Below are positions 35,919-49,768 of a stretch of DNA of 62,329 nucleotides, in pieces. Every line of letters begins with the position of its first letter. Positions within the stretch are counted from its first letter, which is position 1. Position numbers and translations under genes: made by a program. The DNA is taken from the NCBI GenBank assembly GCA_002753135.1, contig PDZV01000022.1, forward strand, positions 1 through 62,329, given 5' to 3'. The DNA is from Magnetococcales bacterium WMHbinv6 (lineage in GTDB: Bacteria > Pseudomonadota > Magnetococcia > Magnetococcales > Magnetaquicoccaceae). The notes beneath the pieces were generated by a model, which saw nothing but the letters and a program-made list of their open reading frames with translations, was not told the DNA's origin and did no database searches.

Positions 35919-37553
35919 ATGGTGAGCATACAACGTCTTGTGGCCTTGCTGATTCTCTGTACGGCGCTGCTTTGCCTGCCACTTCGGGCAGAGGCCAACC
36001 GTACCGTACGGGTCGGCGTCTATCAGAATCCTCCCGGCGTATCCATCCTCGAAAACGGCAAAGTACAAGGCTTTTATATCGATATCCTGGAAGAGACCGC
36101 CTCTGAAGAGGGGTGGCAACTGCTCTATGTGCCGGGCAACTGGGCTGACGGCTTGGCACGACTGGAAAGCAATGAAATTGATCTGTTGGTGGCCATCGCC
36201 CACACTCAGGAACGGAGCAAAAAATATCAGTTCACGCGGGAAACGGTCTTTTCCAACTGGGGACAGGTCTATACCCGCAACGCGGAGATACAATCGATTC
36301 TGCACCTGGAAAAACGCAAAGTGGCCGGGATGAAGAATGATATTTACACGATTCGCTTCGTTGAGTTGATGAACAGCTTCAATATTCCTTTTACCCTGGT
36401 GGAAACCGATGAATATCGGGATATTTTTAAGCAAATTGCCAACGGTACGGTGGATGCTGGGGTGATTTCCCGGGCCAACGCCAAGGCCATGGAACAGGAT
36501 TTTGATCTGTTTCGCTCACCAATCGTCTGTTGTCCGATGGAGATCCGTTATGCCACCCTGAAAGGGCGCAATCTGGAAATTCTCGACGGCCTGGACCGGC
36601 ATATCGGACAAATGCGCAAAAACAAGGAGTCGCTCTACTATCGTTCGCTGGAACGGTGGTTCGGGGGTGAAGGCAAACGAGAGTTTCCCGCCTGGTTGAT
36701 CTGGGCCCTGGCGGTTATCAGCGGTGCTGCCGTTCTTTTGTCTGTGGGTATTTTCATCTTGCGCCGACAGGCCCGGTTGATTGCCGAAAAACTGGAGCAG
36801 TCCTATGCTGACAAACGGGCAATGGAGGTCAAAATGCTGGCCGCCTCCAAACTGGCCACCATCGGCGAGGTAGCCACCGGAGTGGCACACGAGTTGAACC
36901 AGCCATTGACCTACATCAGCACCTTTACCCAAAACATGGAAGTCTCCTTACAGAACAACACGCTGGATATCGAGCGGATCAAAAAGCGGATCGGTACAGT
37001 CAACGAGCAATTTCGCCGTATTGATGAAATCATTCGCCATTTGCAAACCTTTGGCCGCAAAGATGAAACCATTGGCGGCAACAGCATGCAGCCGATTCAT
37101 CTTTCGGAAGTGGTGGACAAGACGCTGCTTTTTCTGGGAGAACGGATTCGTTTGCGCAACATTGCCCTGGAAAAAAATTATGCTGAAGGGGTGCCAAAAA
37201 TTGCAGGCAACATGACCCGTCTGGAACAAATTTTCATCAATTTTTTCCAGAATGCCATCCACGCCTTGGCCAATCGTGAGCGTGCCACCATCACCATCAC
37301 CATCAAACATTTGCCGGAAAGTCACAAGGTGCAGGTGCAGTTTACCGATAACGGCATGGGCATGGAGCCAGAGGTACGCAAGAAAATTTTTGAACCCTTT
37401 TTCACCACCAAGGGGATCGGCGAAGGGACCGGCTTAGGCCTTTCCATTGTGTATGGTATTGTGCAAGAGCATGGTGGTTCCATCAACTGCATATCGGAAC
37501 CTGGTATTGGCACCACCTTTGCCCTGCTTTTTCCGGAAAAGAACGACGCCTGA
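35919..37553 (+). CDS. Sensor histidine kinase with periplasmic solute-binding (SBP_bac_3) domain
   Basis: A 544-residue membrane kinase. A signal/anchor lies at residues 1-24. A periplasmic solute-binding-like domain (about 28-245: VRVGVYQNPPGVSILENGKVQGFYIDILEE) resembles polar-amino-acid receptors and suggests small-molecule sensing. One membrane helix lies near 260-280. HisKA has GVAHELNQPLTYI (His324); HATPase_c has FFQNAIHAL, TDNGMGM, FFTTK and GTGLGLSIV. The start is the ATG at 35919, five codons after a TTG that also fits. It is the probable kinase partner of the two response regulators just upstream. Confidence 0.88.
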   Translation: MVSIQRLVALLILCTALLCLPLRAEANRTVRVGVYQNPPGVSILENGKVQGFYIDILEETASEEGWQLLYVPGNWADGLARLESNEIDLLVAIAHTQERSKKYQFTRETVFSNWGQVYTRNAEIQSILHLEKRKVAGMKNDIYTIRFVELMNSFNIPFTLVETDEYRDIFKQIANGTVDAGVISRANAKAMEQDFDLFRSPIVCCPMEIRYATLKGRNLEILDGLDRHIGQMRKNKESLYYRSLERWFGGEGKREFPAWLIWALAVISGAAVLLSVGIFILRRQARLIAEKLEQSYADKRAMEVKMLAASKLATIGEVATGVAHELNQPLTYISTFTQNMEVSLQNNTLDIERIKKRIGTVNEQFRRIDEIIRHLQTFGRKDETIGGNSMQPIHLSEVVDKTLLFLGERIRLRNIALEKNYAEGVPKIAGNMTRLEQIFINFFQNAIHALANRERATITITIKHLPESHKVQVQFTDNGMGMEPEVRKKIFEPFFTTKGIGEGTGLGLSIVYGIVQEHGGSINCISEPGIGTTFALLFPEKNDA

Positions 37554-37565
37554 CCAGAGAGTTGC

Positions 37566-37943
37566 TCAGAGATTTTCCCAGGCGATCAAACCCCAGGTCA
37601 GCACCACCAGCAGCAGACTGAGCAGCACCGCTGCCGAGCCAATATCCTTGGCCTGTCCGGCCAGAGGGTGAAACTCGGTACCGCCCCGATCCACGGTCGC
37701 CTCGATGGCCGAATTGAGCAGTTCGGTGATGAGTACCAGCAGCAGAGAGCCAAGCAGGAGCGCTTTTTGCGTGGCGTTTTGGCCGAGCCAGAAGCCAAGA
37801 GGTGCCAAAAGCAGGGCAAGCAGCAGCTCCTGGCGAAAAGCGGCTTCGTTTTGCCAGGCGGCCTGCAACCCTTGCAGGGAGTAGCCAGCGGCACGGATAA
37901 TCCGTTGCCAGCCGGTATTTTTGGCGACACGTCCGTTCATCAT
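37566..37943 (-). CDS. dgkA: Diacylglycerol kinase DgkA
   Basis: This small inner-membrane kinase phosphorylates diacylglycerol, recycling lipid made during membrane-derived oligosaccharide or LPS modification. It has 125 residues with three predicted membrane helices (about 40-60, 62-80 and 102-122) and an amphipathic N-terminus. The catalytic segment ELLNSAIEATVDR matches the family core E-x-x-N-S-A-I-E. It lies only a few bases after prfC on the same strand and faces the sensor kinase gene. Confidence 0.92.
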   Translation of the reverse strand: MMNGRVAKNTGWQRIIRAAGYSLQGLQAAWQNEAAFRQELLLALLLAPLGFWLGQNATQKALLLGSLLLVLITELLNSAIEATVDRGGTEFHPLAGQAKDIGSAAVLLSLLLVVLTWGLIAWENL

Positions 37944-37947
37944 ACCG

Positions 37948-39528
37948 TCACTCTTTGACTTTCAAAAAGCGGACTCCCGGCCACTCTTTGATGGCATTAT
38001 CCAGTCGCCAGGCGTTGCGGGCCAGAAAGACCGGACAGCCATCATGATCCTGAGCCATCTCACCGATGTTGGCATCGGCAAACCGTTTCAACAGCTTGGC
38101 ATCATCCGCTTCCAGCCAGCGGGCGGTATGAATGCTGGTCGATTCCAGATGGACCGGAATATTGTATTCGGTGCGAATGCGATCAGCGATAACATCAAAT
38201 TGCAAGCCACCCACCACCCCGATAATCCAATCCGAGCCCAATTCGGTCTTGAACACCCGAGCAGCCCCCTCTTCGCCCAACTGCACCAGGGTGCGTCCCA
38301 AATGTTTCAAGCGCAACGGATCATCGGCGCGCACCCGGCGCAGCAGTTCCGGGGCAAAATTGGGAATGCCCAAAAAGTGCAGATCTTCGCCCTCGGTTAA
38401 GGTATCGCCGATACGCAGCACACCGTGGTTGGGTATACCGATAATATCCCCGGCCCAGGCCTCATCGGCCAGGCCGCGATCCTGGGCCAGAAACATCATC
38501 GGGTTGTGCAGCGTCAACATTTTGCCACTGCGCACATGACGCATTTTCATGCCACGCAAAAAATGGCCGGAGCAGAGGCGGACAAAGGCGACGCGATCCC
38601 GATGGTTGGGGTCCATGTTGGCTTGTATTTTAAAGACAAAGCCGCTGACCTTTTCCTCCAAAGGATCGACCATCCGTTCCGTTGCCTTTTGCGGGCGCGG
38701 CGAGGGTGCCAGTTCCGCCACCCCTTGCAGCAGTTCCCGGACACCAAAATTATTGATGGCGCTGCCAAAAAAGACCGGGGTCATATGGCCCTGGCGGTAG
38801 CTGTTGAGGTTGAAGCTCGGGCACAAGCCACGGGCCATCTCCACCTCTTCGCGCAGGGTTTTGGCGGCATTGGGGGGCAATAGCTGATCGATTTTATTGT
38901 CTTGCAAACCGTTGCAGGTCTCTCCATCCAACACTTCGCGCCCGTCGCTGCGATCCATGAACAGCAGTTGATCGTGGCGCAGATCGTAGCAGCCAAAAAA
39001 ATCACGCCCCATACCGATGGGCCAGGTGACAGGTGCTGTTTCCAGCGCCAACTGTTCTTCAATTTCGCTCATCAAATCAAACGGATCTCGACCATCGCGG
39101 TCCATTTTATTGATAAAGGTGATAATCGGCACGTTGCGCAGGCGGCAGACCTCAAACAGCTTCAAGGTTTGCGCTTCGATACCCTTGGCGGCATCAATAA
39201 CCATGATGGCTGAATCCACCGCAGTCAGGGTACGGTAGGTATCTTCGCTGAAGTCGGCATGTCCCGGGGTATCCAGCAGGTTGAAGGTCAACCCCTGATA
39301 CTCGTAGGTCATGACAGAAACCGTTACTGAAATACCCCTTTCCTGCTCAACCTTCATCCAGTCGGAACGGGCCAAGCGCTGTTGCCCTCTGGCTTTCACC
39401 CGCCCAGCCATCTGGATGGCACCACCAAAAAGGAGCAATTTTTCGGTCAAGGTGGTTTTGCCGGCATCCGGATGGGAAATGATGGCAAAGGTCCGCCGCA
39501 GCGGAACTGGATGTTGTTCTTCAGACAT
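37948..39528 (-). CDS. prfC: Peptide chain release factor 3
   Basis: RF3 is a GTPase that recycles RF1/RF2 after translation termination. It has 526 residues, the usual length: G1 SHPDAGKTT near 16, G3 DTPGHADFSED, G4 NKMDRDGRDP, followed by domains II and III (GCDVLQ-equivalent VGGLQFDVI; end WPGVRFLKVKE). It lies downstream of a small membrane-protein ORF (39560-39724) with 31 bases between, and dgkA follows after four bases, so the three may be one operon. Confidence 0.96.
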   Translation of the reverse strand: MSEEQHPVPLRRTFAIISHPDAGKTTLTEKLLLFGGAIQMAGRVKARGQQRLARSDWMKVEQERGISVTVSVMTYEYQGLTFNLLDTPGHADFSEDTYRTLTAVDSAIMVIDAAKGIEAQTLKLFEVCRLRNVPIITFINKMDRDGRDPFDLMSEIEEQLALETAPVTWPIGMGRDFFGCYDLRHDQLLFMDRSDGREVLDGETCNGLQDNKIDQLLPPNAAKTLREEVEMARGLCPSFNLNSYRQGHMTPVFFGSAINNFGVRELLQGVAELAPSPRPQKATERMVDPLEEKVSGFVFKIQANMDPNHRDRVAFVRLCSGHFLRGMKMRHVRSGKMLTLHNPMMFLAQDRGLADEAWAGDIIGIPNHGVLRIGDTLTEGEDLHFLGIPNFAPELLRRVRADDPLRLKHLGRTLVQLGEEGAARVFKTELGSDWIIGVVGGLQFDVIADRIRTEYNIPVHLESTSIHTARWLEADDAKLLKRFADANIGEMAQDHDGCPVFLARNAWRLDNAIKEWPGVRFLKVKE

Positions 39529-39559
39529 CTTTTCCTGACGTTTTCGGCTGGCAAAACAA

Positions 39560-39724
39560 TTAACGGATGGTATGGCTCACAAAGTAGGTTGCCTTTTGCA
39601 CGGCGGTAGAAAAAGCGACGACGAGAATCGTCGAGCAAAAAATGGCAGTTACGGTCAAGAGCGACTGTTTGATTGCTCGCCAGCGATAGAGTTCCTCAGA
39701 ATCTCCTTTAAAATGGCTCACCAT
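39560..39724 (-). CDS. Small single-span membrane protein, 54 residues
   Basis: This short gene begins with ATG (39722-39724) after an AAGGAG site seven bases upstream. The product is MVSHFKGDSEELYRWRAIK in its first 19 residues, then a hydrophobic helix at about 20-42 (LLTVTAIFCSTILVVAFS), then a polar end. The pattern of a short charged N-terminus and one membrane helix suggests a bitopic inner-membrane peptide. No family is recognised. It ends 31 bases before prfC, so it is likely cotranscribed. Codon use looks ordinary for the region. Confidence 0.6.
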   Translation of the reverse strand: MVSHFKGDSEELYRWRAIKQSLLTVTAIFCSTILVVAFSTAVQKATYFVSHTIR

Positions 39725-39873
39725 GGTCCTGCTCCTTCTCCTTCAGATACGATGAATGGGGTAGACTGAGCTTGTAGCCCCGGTTTGCCAATAACCTTGC
39801 AACTTGTTTGCCAAAATACTACAATCGTCAAAAAGTTGTTGTATTGATTATTGTTAATGGCGTTATTAAACAT
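39718..39873 (-). CDS. Possible 51-residue ORF upstream of the small membrane protein
   Basis: An ATG at 39873 follows GGGAGG, with a stop at 39718 that overlaps the start of the next small gene by seven bases. The product is rich in asparagine at its start (MFNNAINNNQYNN) with no domain recognised. It may be a leader peptide coupling translation to the membrane-protein gene, or chance. Confidence 0.3.
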   Translation of the reverse strand: MFNNAINNNQYNNFLTIVVFWQTSCKVIGKPGLQAQSTPFIVSEGEGAGPW

Positions 39874-39991
39874 CAACCTCCCTGTTACAGAGTGTTAACG
39901 GCAGTGTCAGAATGTTATCGAAAACCACGAGCCCCCCCTTTTCTTTGACTCTGCAGGCAAGTTTATGACGTTTTCTGAGTCAATACTCTCA

Positions 39992-40987
39992 TCACCCCTC
40001 TCCCAAAGACCACAACGCATAGCGACTCTCCCCGCCTTTCTGCATTCCCAAGGGAAGGTAAAAACCTTCGGACAAAGGCTGGCTGGTCCATAAACCCATG
40101 GTGGCACATCCCAGCGCGCGGGCGTGGGCGGTGGCGGTGTGGAGCAAGTGGCGGCCTAGGCCTTGCTTGCGCCAGTGGGGACGCAGGCCGATGGGACCGA
40201 AAAAGGCCATTTTTTCCGGGCCGGGTTGTACGATACAGAAACCGACCACCTCAGATGCTGCCTCGACAATCCACACATCGCGGCCTGGTTGCTCGGTGCA
40301 GTAGGTGGTAGCCAACCCATAGCCATTGAAGGGTTCATAGCTTGGGTCAACTCGGCTCAAGGTTTCGTGCTGCCATCCGATACTGAAATGTTTCTGCAAC
40401 AAGTCACGCAATCCGTTGGCGTGATATAGTTGATATTGATTGATTTTTACTCCAGACAGGGGGGAGTGTGGCAAAGATTGTTGCCACGATGAGGCGTTTA
40501 CGTTGCATTGCAGAAACAACTCTCCCGGCTGCCAACGTCCACCGCTTTGGCTGACAAATGTTTCCATGGACGTCAAACCTTGCACTATCCCAGGCCAAAT
40601 GCCGTTCCAGTGCAGCGCGCTGATTATCTCCAATTGGCCGGCAGCTTTCGTTTCCCTGCATAGCGACTGCCACAGAAGAGTTGCCAGCCCCTGTCTCTGC
40701 CATGCCGGGTCGATGCCGAGCCAGTGCAGTTGCAGGCGGTTGCTGGGGGTCAACAGGGGGTTGGCCAGCCGATTGGCCAATACAGCCCCCAACAGTTGGC
40801 CATCTGCTGTCAGCAGGAGACGAGAGGCGTCACCTGGCCACAAAGCTGAGTCAAACAACCGTTTCTGCAGATAGTTTTCTGCCATTTGCCGCCCGTAGGG
40901 CAGCGGCAAGCTGGCACAGACCCGGTTGTAAAGTGCGACTACCGCCTGCTGCCAGGCGGGTGTCAGGGGAAGAATATACAGGTTCAT
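39992..40987 (-). CDS. Tandem GNAT acetyltransferase
   Basis: A 331-residue protein with two GNAT-like halves. The first holds LGIDPAWQRQGLATLL (about 90-105), the second IGLRPHWRKQGLGRHLL (about 265-282); both match the acetyl-CoA pyrophosphate loop (Q/R-x-x-G-x-G/A). The substrate is not predictable from sequence. Its start overlaps the stop of the HD hydrolase gene by four bases (ATGA), so the pair is coupled. A stretch of about 265 bases without a confident gene lies downstream, except for the weak ORF at 39718-39873. Confidence 0.8.
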   Translation of the reverse strand: MNLYILPLTPAWQQAVVALYNRVCASLPLPYGRQMAENYLQKRLFDSALWPGDASRLLLTADGQLLGAVLANRLANPLLTPSNRLQLHWLGIDPAWQRQGLATLLWQSLCRETKAAGQLEIISALHWNGIWPGIVQGLTSMETFVSQSGGRWQPGELFLQCNVNASSWQQSLPHSPLSGVKINQYQLYHANGLRDLLQKHFSIGWQHETLSRVDPSYEPFNGYGLATTYCTEQPGRDVWIVEAASEVVGFCIVQPGPEKMAFFGPIGLRPHWRKQGLGRHLLHTATAHARALGCATMGLWTSQPLSEGFYLPLGMQKGGESRYALWSLGEG

Positions 40988-41535
40988 GGCGCGTCAAACA
41001 GTTGTGCAAAGCGCTGTAAAAATTGTGCTTTGGCCTCTTCTGGTGACCAGCAGGCAATCAGGCTGATATGCAGCGGTGGCGGCAAACCGAGCCAGGGTGC
41101 CGGTTCCAGGGCCATCAAGGCCGCTTTTTCTGTCGACAACAGCAGCATATCTACCTGTTTGATCTCTTCTGGCATCTCGGCGGGCAGGGCGAAACGGGTA
41201 GCGATTACCTGTAACAGGCGATCTTCGTATTGGCGAAAAACGGGCATCTGCTGTTTGATCGGTTGCGGCAGGTCGGACAGATAGGCCTCTGCGGCATCGT
41301 GCAGCAATCCCCAACGGGCTGACTGCGCTGTTACCAGGTGGGAAACGTGTACGGCATGTTCGGCGACGGAATAAAAGCGCCGACAATGGCCGTTGAAACG
41401 GCATTGCATGGCCAAAGAGTGGGCAATATCGACGATATCCACCTCTTCCGCCCGGGCGTCCAATGGCCAAAACTGTCGACCGGAAAAGGTTTGAATCCAC
41501 GATTTACGACACCTTTTTTCTGCTCCGTCTTCCAT
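40984..41535 (-). CDS. HD-domain phosphohydrolase (YfbR-like)
   Basis: A 183-residue protein. Metal ligands of the HD domain are visible: His in FYSVAEHAVHV, His-Asp in GLLHDAAEAYLSD, and a late Asp in KQVDMLLLSTE. This layout resembles the YfbR group of 5'-nucleotidases acting on dNMPs. The ATG at 41535 is favoured because AGGAGG lies ten bases upstream; a GTG at 41544 lies too close to that site. It overlaps the GNAT gene. Upstream is the gltBD terminator. Confidence 0.85.
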   Translation of the reverse strand: MEDGAEKRCRKSWIQTFSGRQFWPLDARAEEVDIVDIAHSLAMQCRFNGHCRRFYSVAEHAVHVSHLVTAQSARWGLLHDAAEAYLSDLPQPIKQQMPVFRQYEDRLLQVIATRFALPAEMPEEIKQVDMLLLSTEKAALMALEPAPWLGLPPPLHISLIACWSPEEAKAQFLQRFAQLFDAP

Positions 41536-41603
41536 CCCTGCCACGCCTCCTCACCACGCTAAATTGACACCAGCAGGCATCAATTACTGTCGGTTTGAAA
41601 CCG

Positions 41604-41640
41604 AAAAAAACAGGGTCCAAGAACTCTGTTCTGGACCCTG
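41604..41640 (-). terminator. Rho-independent terminator of gltBD
   Basis: The stem CAGGGTCCA/TGGACCCTG (9 bp) is extended by GAA/TTC around a short loop, and on the minus strand is followed by seven T residues (41604-41610). It lies about 36 bases after the gltD stop. Its stem nearly repeats that at 26307-26340. Confidence 0.85.
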
Positions 41641-41675
41641 CCACTTTTCCGAATCTTCCTGGTAAACAAGAGAAA

Positions 41676-43118
41676 CTACGGCAAAACACTCTCCCCACCG
41701 CGCAGCCAACCGTCAATCGCTCGGGCCGCTTGACGACCGCCATAAATCGCTTTCAATACCAACGATTGGCCGGTCGCCATGTCGCCGGCGGCAAAAACGC
41801 CTTCTACACTGGTGGCATAACCGCTATTGACCCGCACGTTGCCCCTCTCGTCGAGTTCAACCCCCAACCCATCCAGCAAACCACTCTTCACCGGGGCGAC
41901 AAAGCCCATGGCCAATAAAACCAGCTCAGCCTGCAAAACAAATTCGCTGCCAGCAATCTCCTCCATGCGCGGGCGTCCACCACCCTCCGGCTCCAGCCAG
42001 TTCAGACGAACACAGTGCAGCTTTTTCACCTGCCCCTCATCACCCTCAAACTTTTTGGTGAGGATGCTCCACTCTTGGCTGCAACCCTCCTGGTGTGAGG
42101 TGGAAATACGCAACTGTACCGGCCACATCGGCCAGGGTGTCTCGGTCGCACGATCCTTGGGCGGCTTGGGCAGCAACTCAATCTGTGTCACACTCTTGGC
42201 CCCTTGACGTACCGAAGTGCCAACACAGTCGGCCCCGGTATCTCCACCACCGACTACCACCACATGCCGATTGGTAGCCAAAATGGCCGTCTCTGCCGAC
42301 AAATCTTCACCACCCAAACGACGATTCTGTTGACCGAGAAAATCCATCGCAAAATGAATGCCGCGCAACTCCCGGCCTGGAATCGGCAAATCCCGTGGCT
42401 GCTCAGCGCCACCGCTCAACAAAATGGCATCAAACTCCTGGCGCAGTTGCTCAGCTGTCACATCCACCCCAACATGCACCCCGGTGCGGACAGTCAGCCC
42501 CTCCCCGACCATCTGTTGCAAACGACGGTCGATAATCTGCTTTTCCAGCTTGAAGTTGGGAATGCCATAACGCAACAAACCACCGGCCTTGCGGGCTTTT
42601 TCAAACAGGGTCACCGTATGACCGGCCCGGGTCAACTGTTGGGCTGCCGCCATGCCTGCCGGACCGGAGCCTATCACCGCCACCCGCTTGCCACTCTTGA
42701 CCTTGGCCGGACGAGGCACAATCAAACCACGGGCAAACCCCTCCTCAACGATGGTGCGCTCAATCTGACGGATGGAAACCGGCTCCCGGTTGATCCCCAC
42801 CACACAAGAGGCCTCGCACAAGGCCGGACAGACATTGCCGGTAAATTCAGGAAAATTGTTGGTGCGGTGCAACGTTTCCACCGCCATGGCCCATTCGCCC
42901 TTATAAACCCAATCGTTCCACTGCGGAATATAGTTGCCCAGCGAACAACCATTATGGCAAAAGGGAATGCCACAATCCATGCAGCGGGCCGCCTGCTCTT
43001 GAATCTTTTCCTTGGCAAAAGGCTGATATAAAGAATCCCAGTCGGTGATCCGTTCGGCGACCGGACGCAACGAAGGCGTTACCCGCTCAATTTCGATAAA
43101 ACCGGTTACTTTGCCCAT
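41676..43118 (-). CDS. gltD: Glutamate synthase small (beta) subunit GltD
   Basis: GltD is the NADPH-oxidising subunit that feeds electrons to GltB. It has 480 residues. The N-terminal iron-sulfur cysteines are in [13 protein letters not shown] (residues about 42-54). FAD binding uses [13 protein letters not shown] and NADPH binding [12 protein letters not shown]. The closing [12 protein letters not shown] and AIDGWLRGG fit. It lies 27 bases after gltB on the same strand. A terminator closes the operon. No ammonium transporter or PII gene is adjacent. Confidence 0.96.
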   Translation of the reverse strand: MGKVTGFIEIERVTPSLRPVAERITDWDSLYQPFAKEKIQEQAARCMDCGIPFCHNGCSLGNYIPQWNDWVYKGEWAMAVETLHRTNNFPEFTGNVCPALCEASCVVGINREPVSIRQIERTIVEEGFARGLIVPRPAKVKSGKRVAVIGSGPAGMAAAQQLTRAGHTVTLFEKARKAGGLLRYGIPNFKLEKQIIDRRLQQMVGEGLTVRTGVHVGVDVTAEQLRQEFDAILLSGGAEQPRDLPIPGRELRGIHFAMDFLGQQNRRLGGEDLSAETAILATNRHVVVVGGGDTGADCVGTSVRQGAKSVTQIELLPKPPKDRATETPWPMWPVQLRISTSHQEGCSQEWSILTKKFEGDEGQVKKLHCVRLNWLEPEGGGRPRMEEIAGSEFVLQAELVLLAMGFVAPVKSGLLDGLGVELDERGNVRVNSGYATSVEGVFAAGDMATGQSLVLKAIYGGRQAARAIDGWLRGGESVLP

Positions 43119-43145
43119 TCTTATTCATCCAATCCGCAGAAACTG

Positions 43146-47678
<4,533 letters not shown>

Positions 47679-47721
47679 TAATGTTCCCAATATCTCTCAA
47701 TGAAAAGGCAAAAACGCCTCG

Positions 47722-47751
47722 AGTATCCCCCAACTGCGCACCCGGTGTCAA
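47722..47751 (-). promoter_or_regulatory. Sigma-70 promoter of gltB
   Basis: TTGACA (47751-47746) and GATACT (47727-47722) are 18 bases apart on the minus strand, about 45 bases upstream of the gltB start. The -35 is perfect, the -10 weaker. It would place gltBD under separate control from the rluD gene just upstream. Confidence 0.55.
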
Positions 47752-47821
47752 CGACTGGCAATTTTGCCGAGGCAATTGCAGGGCGGGCATCTTGATGCTG
47801 TTCAGCCAAGGGGTGTGTGCA

Positions 47822-48847
47822 TCACGCCAGAGAACGCAACATCTGCAGCAACTGCTGCATATCGGGGGGAGGATCGGCGGTAAATTGCAGACGTTGACCG
47901 CTGTGCGGATGGGTGAAGCCGAGCATGGCGGCATGCAGCGCCTGACGGGCAAAGCCGCCGACCACCTGCCTGGCCGCTTCGGGCCATCGCTGTGGCGGGG
48001 TAAAGGGGCGACTGTACAGGGGATCACCCAACAGAGGAAATCCCCGGTGCGCCAGATGGACACGAATTTGATGGGTGCGACCGGTTTCCAGTCGACAGGC
48101 CAGCAGGGAGCAGCCAGCCCATGTCTCCAACCGCTGAAAATGGGTGATGGCAGCGCGACCGCCGTTGACCACGGCCATCTTTTGCCGTTCCCTGGGATGG
48201 CGTCCGATGGGGGCTTCTATGCGACCGTTGACCTCCGGCACCCCCTTGACCAGCGCCAGATAGCGCCTGTCGCTGCTGTGAACGGCAAATTGCGACGATA
48301 AATGGTGGTGAGCCTGATCATTTTTTGCCACCACCAGCAGGCCGCTGGTCTCTTTATCCAGACGGTGGACAATGCCCGGTCGCGCCACACCGCCAATGCC
48401 AGACAGACCATCCCGACAGTGATACAACAAAGCATTGACCAACGTACCCCGCCACCCCTCTGGACCTGCGCCCGGATGCACCGTCATCCCTGCCGCTTTG
48501 TTGACCACCAGCAGATGCTTGTCTTCGTAGACAATCGACAGGGGTATATTTTCAGCCTCGACCTGCAGGGGAACCGGCAAGGGAATGGTCAGCTCAAACC
48601 ACTGCCCTGCTTTGACTTTTTCATTATCGGAGCGCAGAGGCTGCCAGGCGCTCTCCTCCGGTTGTGCCGCTGCCGCCTGCTGCATCACCGCTTGGGCGCT
48701 TAACAGGCGCTGAATTTGACTGCGGCTGAGATGGGGGGCACAACGGGCCAACGCCTTGTCGACCCGCTCCCCGGAGAGCGTTTCGGGTATGCACAGACGA
48801 AAGCGACTCCCTTCCTCTTCGTCTGCCTCAATCTCCTCTTCAAGCAC
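47822..48847 (-). CDS. rluD: RluA-family pseudouridine synthase (RluD-like)
   Basis: This enzyme isomerises uridine in 23S rRNA. It has 341 residues. An N-terminal S4 RNA-binding domain (RVDKALARCAPHLSRSQIQRLL) is followed by the synthase domain, with the catalytic aspartate in HRLDKETSGLLVVAK and later ETGRTHQIRVHL. RluD modifies helix 69 in enterics; which uridine is targeted here is inferred from similarity. The start is unclear: GTG 48847 or TTG 48856, both inside the end of ubiG; I use the GTG. Confidence 0.9.
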   Translation of the reverse strand: MLEEEIEADEEEGSRFRLCIPETLSGERVDKALARCAPHLSRSQIQRLLSAQAVMQQAAAAQPEESAWQPLRSDNEKVKAGQWFELTIPLPVPLQVEAENIPLSIVYEDKHLLVVNKAAGMTVHPGAGPEGWRGTLVNALLYHCRDGLSGIGGVARPGIVHRLDKETSGLLVVAKNDQAHHHLSSQFAVHSSDRRYLALVKGVPEVNGRIEAPIGRHPRERQKMAVVNGGRAAITHFQRLETWAGCSLLACRLETGRTHQIRVHLAHRGFPLLGDPLYSRPFTPPQRWPEAARQVVGGFARQALHAAMLGFTHPHSGQRLQFTADPPPDMQQLLQMLRSLA

Positions 48848-49553
48848 GCCGCGCAAAACCCAAATAATTGATGTTGGGATCGTTGCTCAATTGAAAAGAG
48901 TTGCTAAACGGTTGATAGGACATGCCGCGAATGTCATGCAACTGCAAGCCGACGCGGCGCATTGCTTGATCCAACTCGGAAGGACGAATAAATTTGCCGT
49001 AGGTATGGGTTCCTTTCGGCAACCAGCGCAGTATATATTCCGCCCCGACGATGGCCGCCACCCACGACTGCACGGTACGATTGAGGGTGGCAAAGAAAAA
49101 CCATCCGTCCGGCTTGAGCAGACGGGAACAACTGGCAACAAAATCATCTACATTCGGCACATGTTCCAATACCTCCATGGCCAAGACCACATCGAATCCT
49201 GCCGGATCGGCCAGGGCCAGATCTTCTGCCGCCTGCACCCGATAATCGACCGATGAACAACTCTGCTGCTGGTGGGCTTTGGCAGTGCCGATAATCCGTT
49301 CCGAACGGTCGATGGCAACCACCGTTGCCCCCTGCTGTTCCATCGCCTCAGACAAAATGCCACCACCACAACCGATATCCAACAACCGCAAGCCGGACAA
49401 GGAACCATATTCCGAACCGGTCAACTGCTGGCAGATATAACCGACCCGCAACGGATTGATCTGGTGCAGGAGTTTAAACTTGCCCTCCGGCTCCCACCAT
49501 TCGTGGGCCATACGTTCAAATTTGGCTATCTCTTCCGCGTCTACCGTTTCCAT
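48840..49553 (-). CDS. ubiG: Ubiquinone biosynthesis O-methyltransferase UbiG
   Basis: UbiG carries out O-methylation steps in ubiquinone synthesis (polyprenyl dihydroxybenzoate and demethylubiquinol). It has 237 residues with the SAM-binding loop LLDIGCGGGILSEAM near 60, EVLEHV and the family phrase GTHTYGKFIRPSEL. The ATG after GGAGGAGAG is used; a longer frame to 49577 is open. The 3' end overlaps the rluD gene start. It implies a ubiquinone-using respiratory chain. Confidence 0.95.
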   Translation of the reverse strand: METVDAEEIAKFERMAHEWWEPEGKFKLLHQINPLRVGYICQQLTGSEYGSLSGLRLLDIGCGGGILSEAMEQQGATVVAIDRSERIIGTAKAHQQQSCSSVDYRVQAAEDLALADPAGFDVVLAMEVLEHVPNVDDFVASCSRLLKPDGWFFFATLNRTVQSWVAAIVGAEYILRWLPKGTHTYGKFIRPSELDQAMRRVGLQLHDIRGMSYQPFSNSFQLSNDPNINYLGFARRA

Positions 49554-49768
49554 CGCTCTCCTCCTGCTAACCAGCATCCGTCACCAAGGGGAGCCTACAC
49601 CACTACCTTGCATAGGCCCGCTTCTTGCTTGTATAACTGCCAGGCAGCGACAGATCTCCGTTACTGCCGGGATAAGGGACTGTTACTCTACCACACTATT
49701 CTCCAGGTAGCCATGCAGTCCTGCGTTGTCGTAAAAAGGAATGTCAGGAAGGGAGGTTGTCGAGTGCT

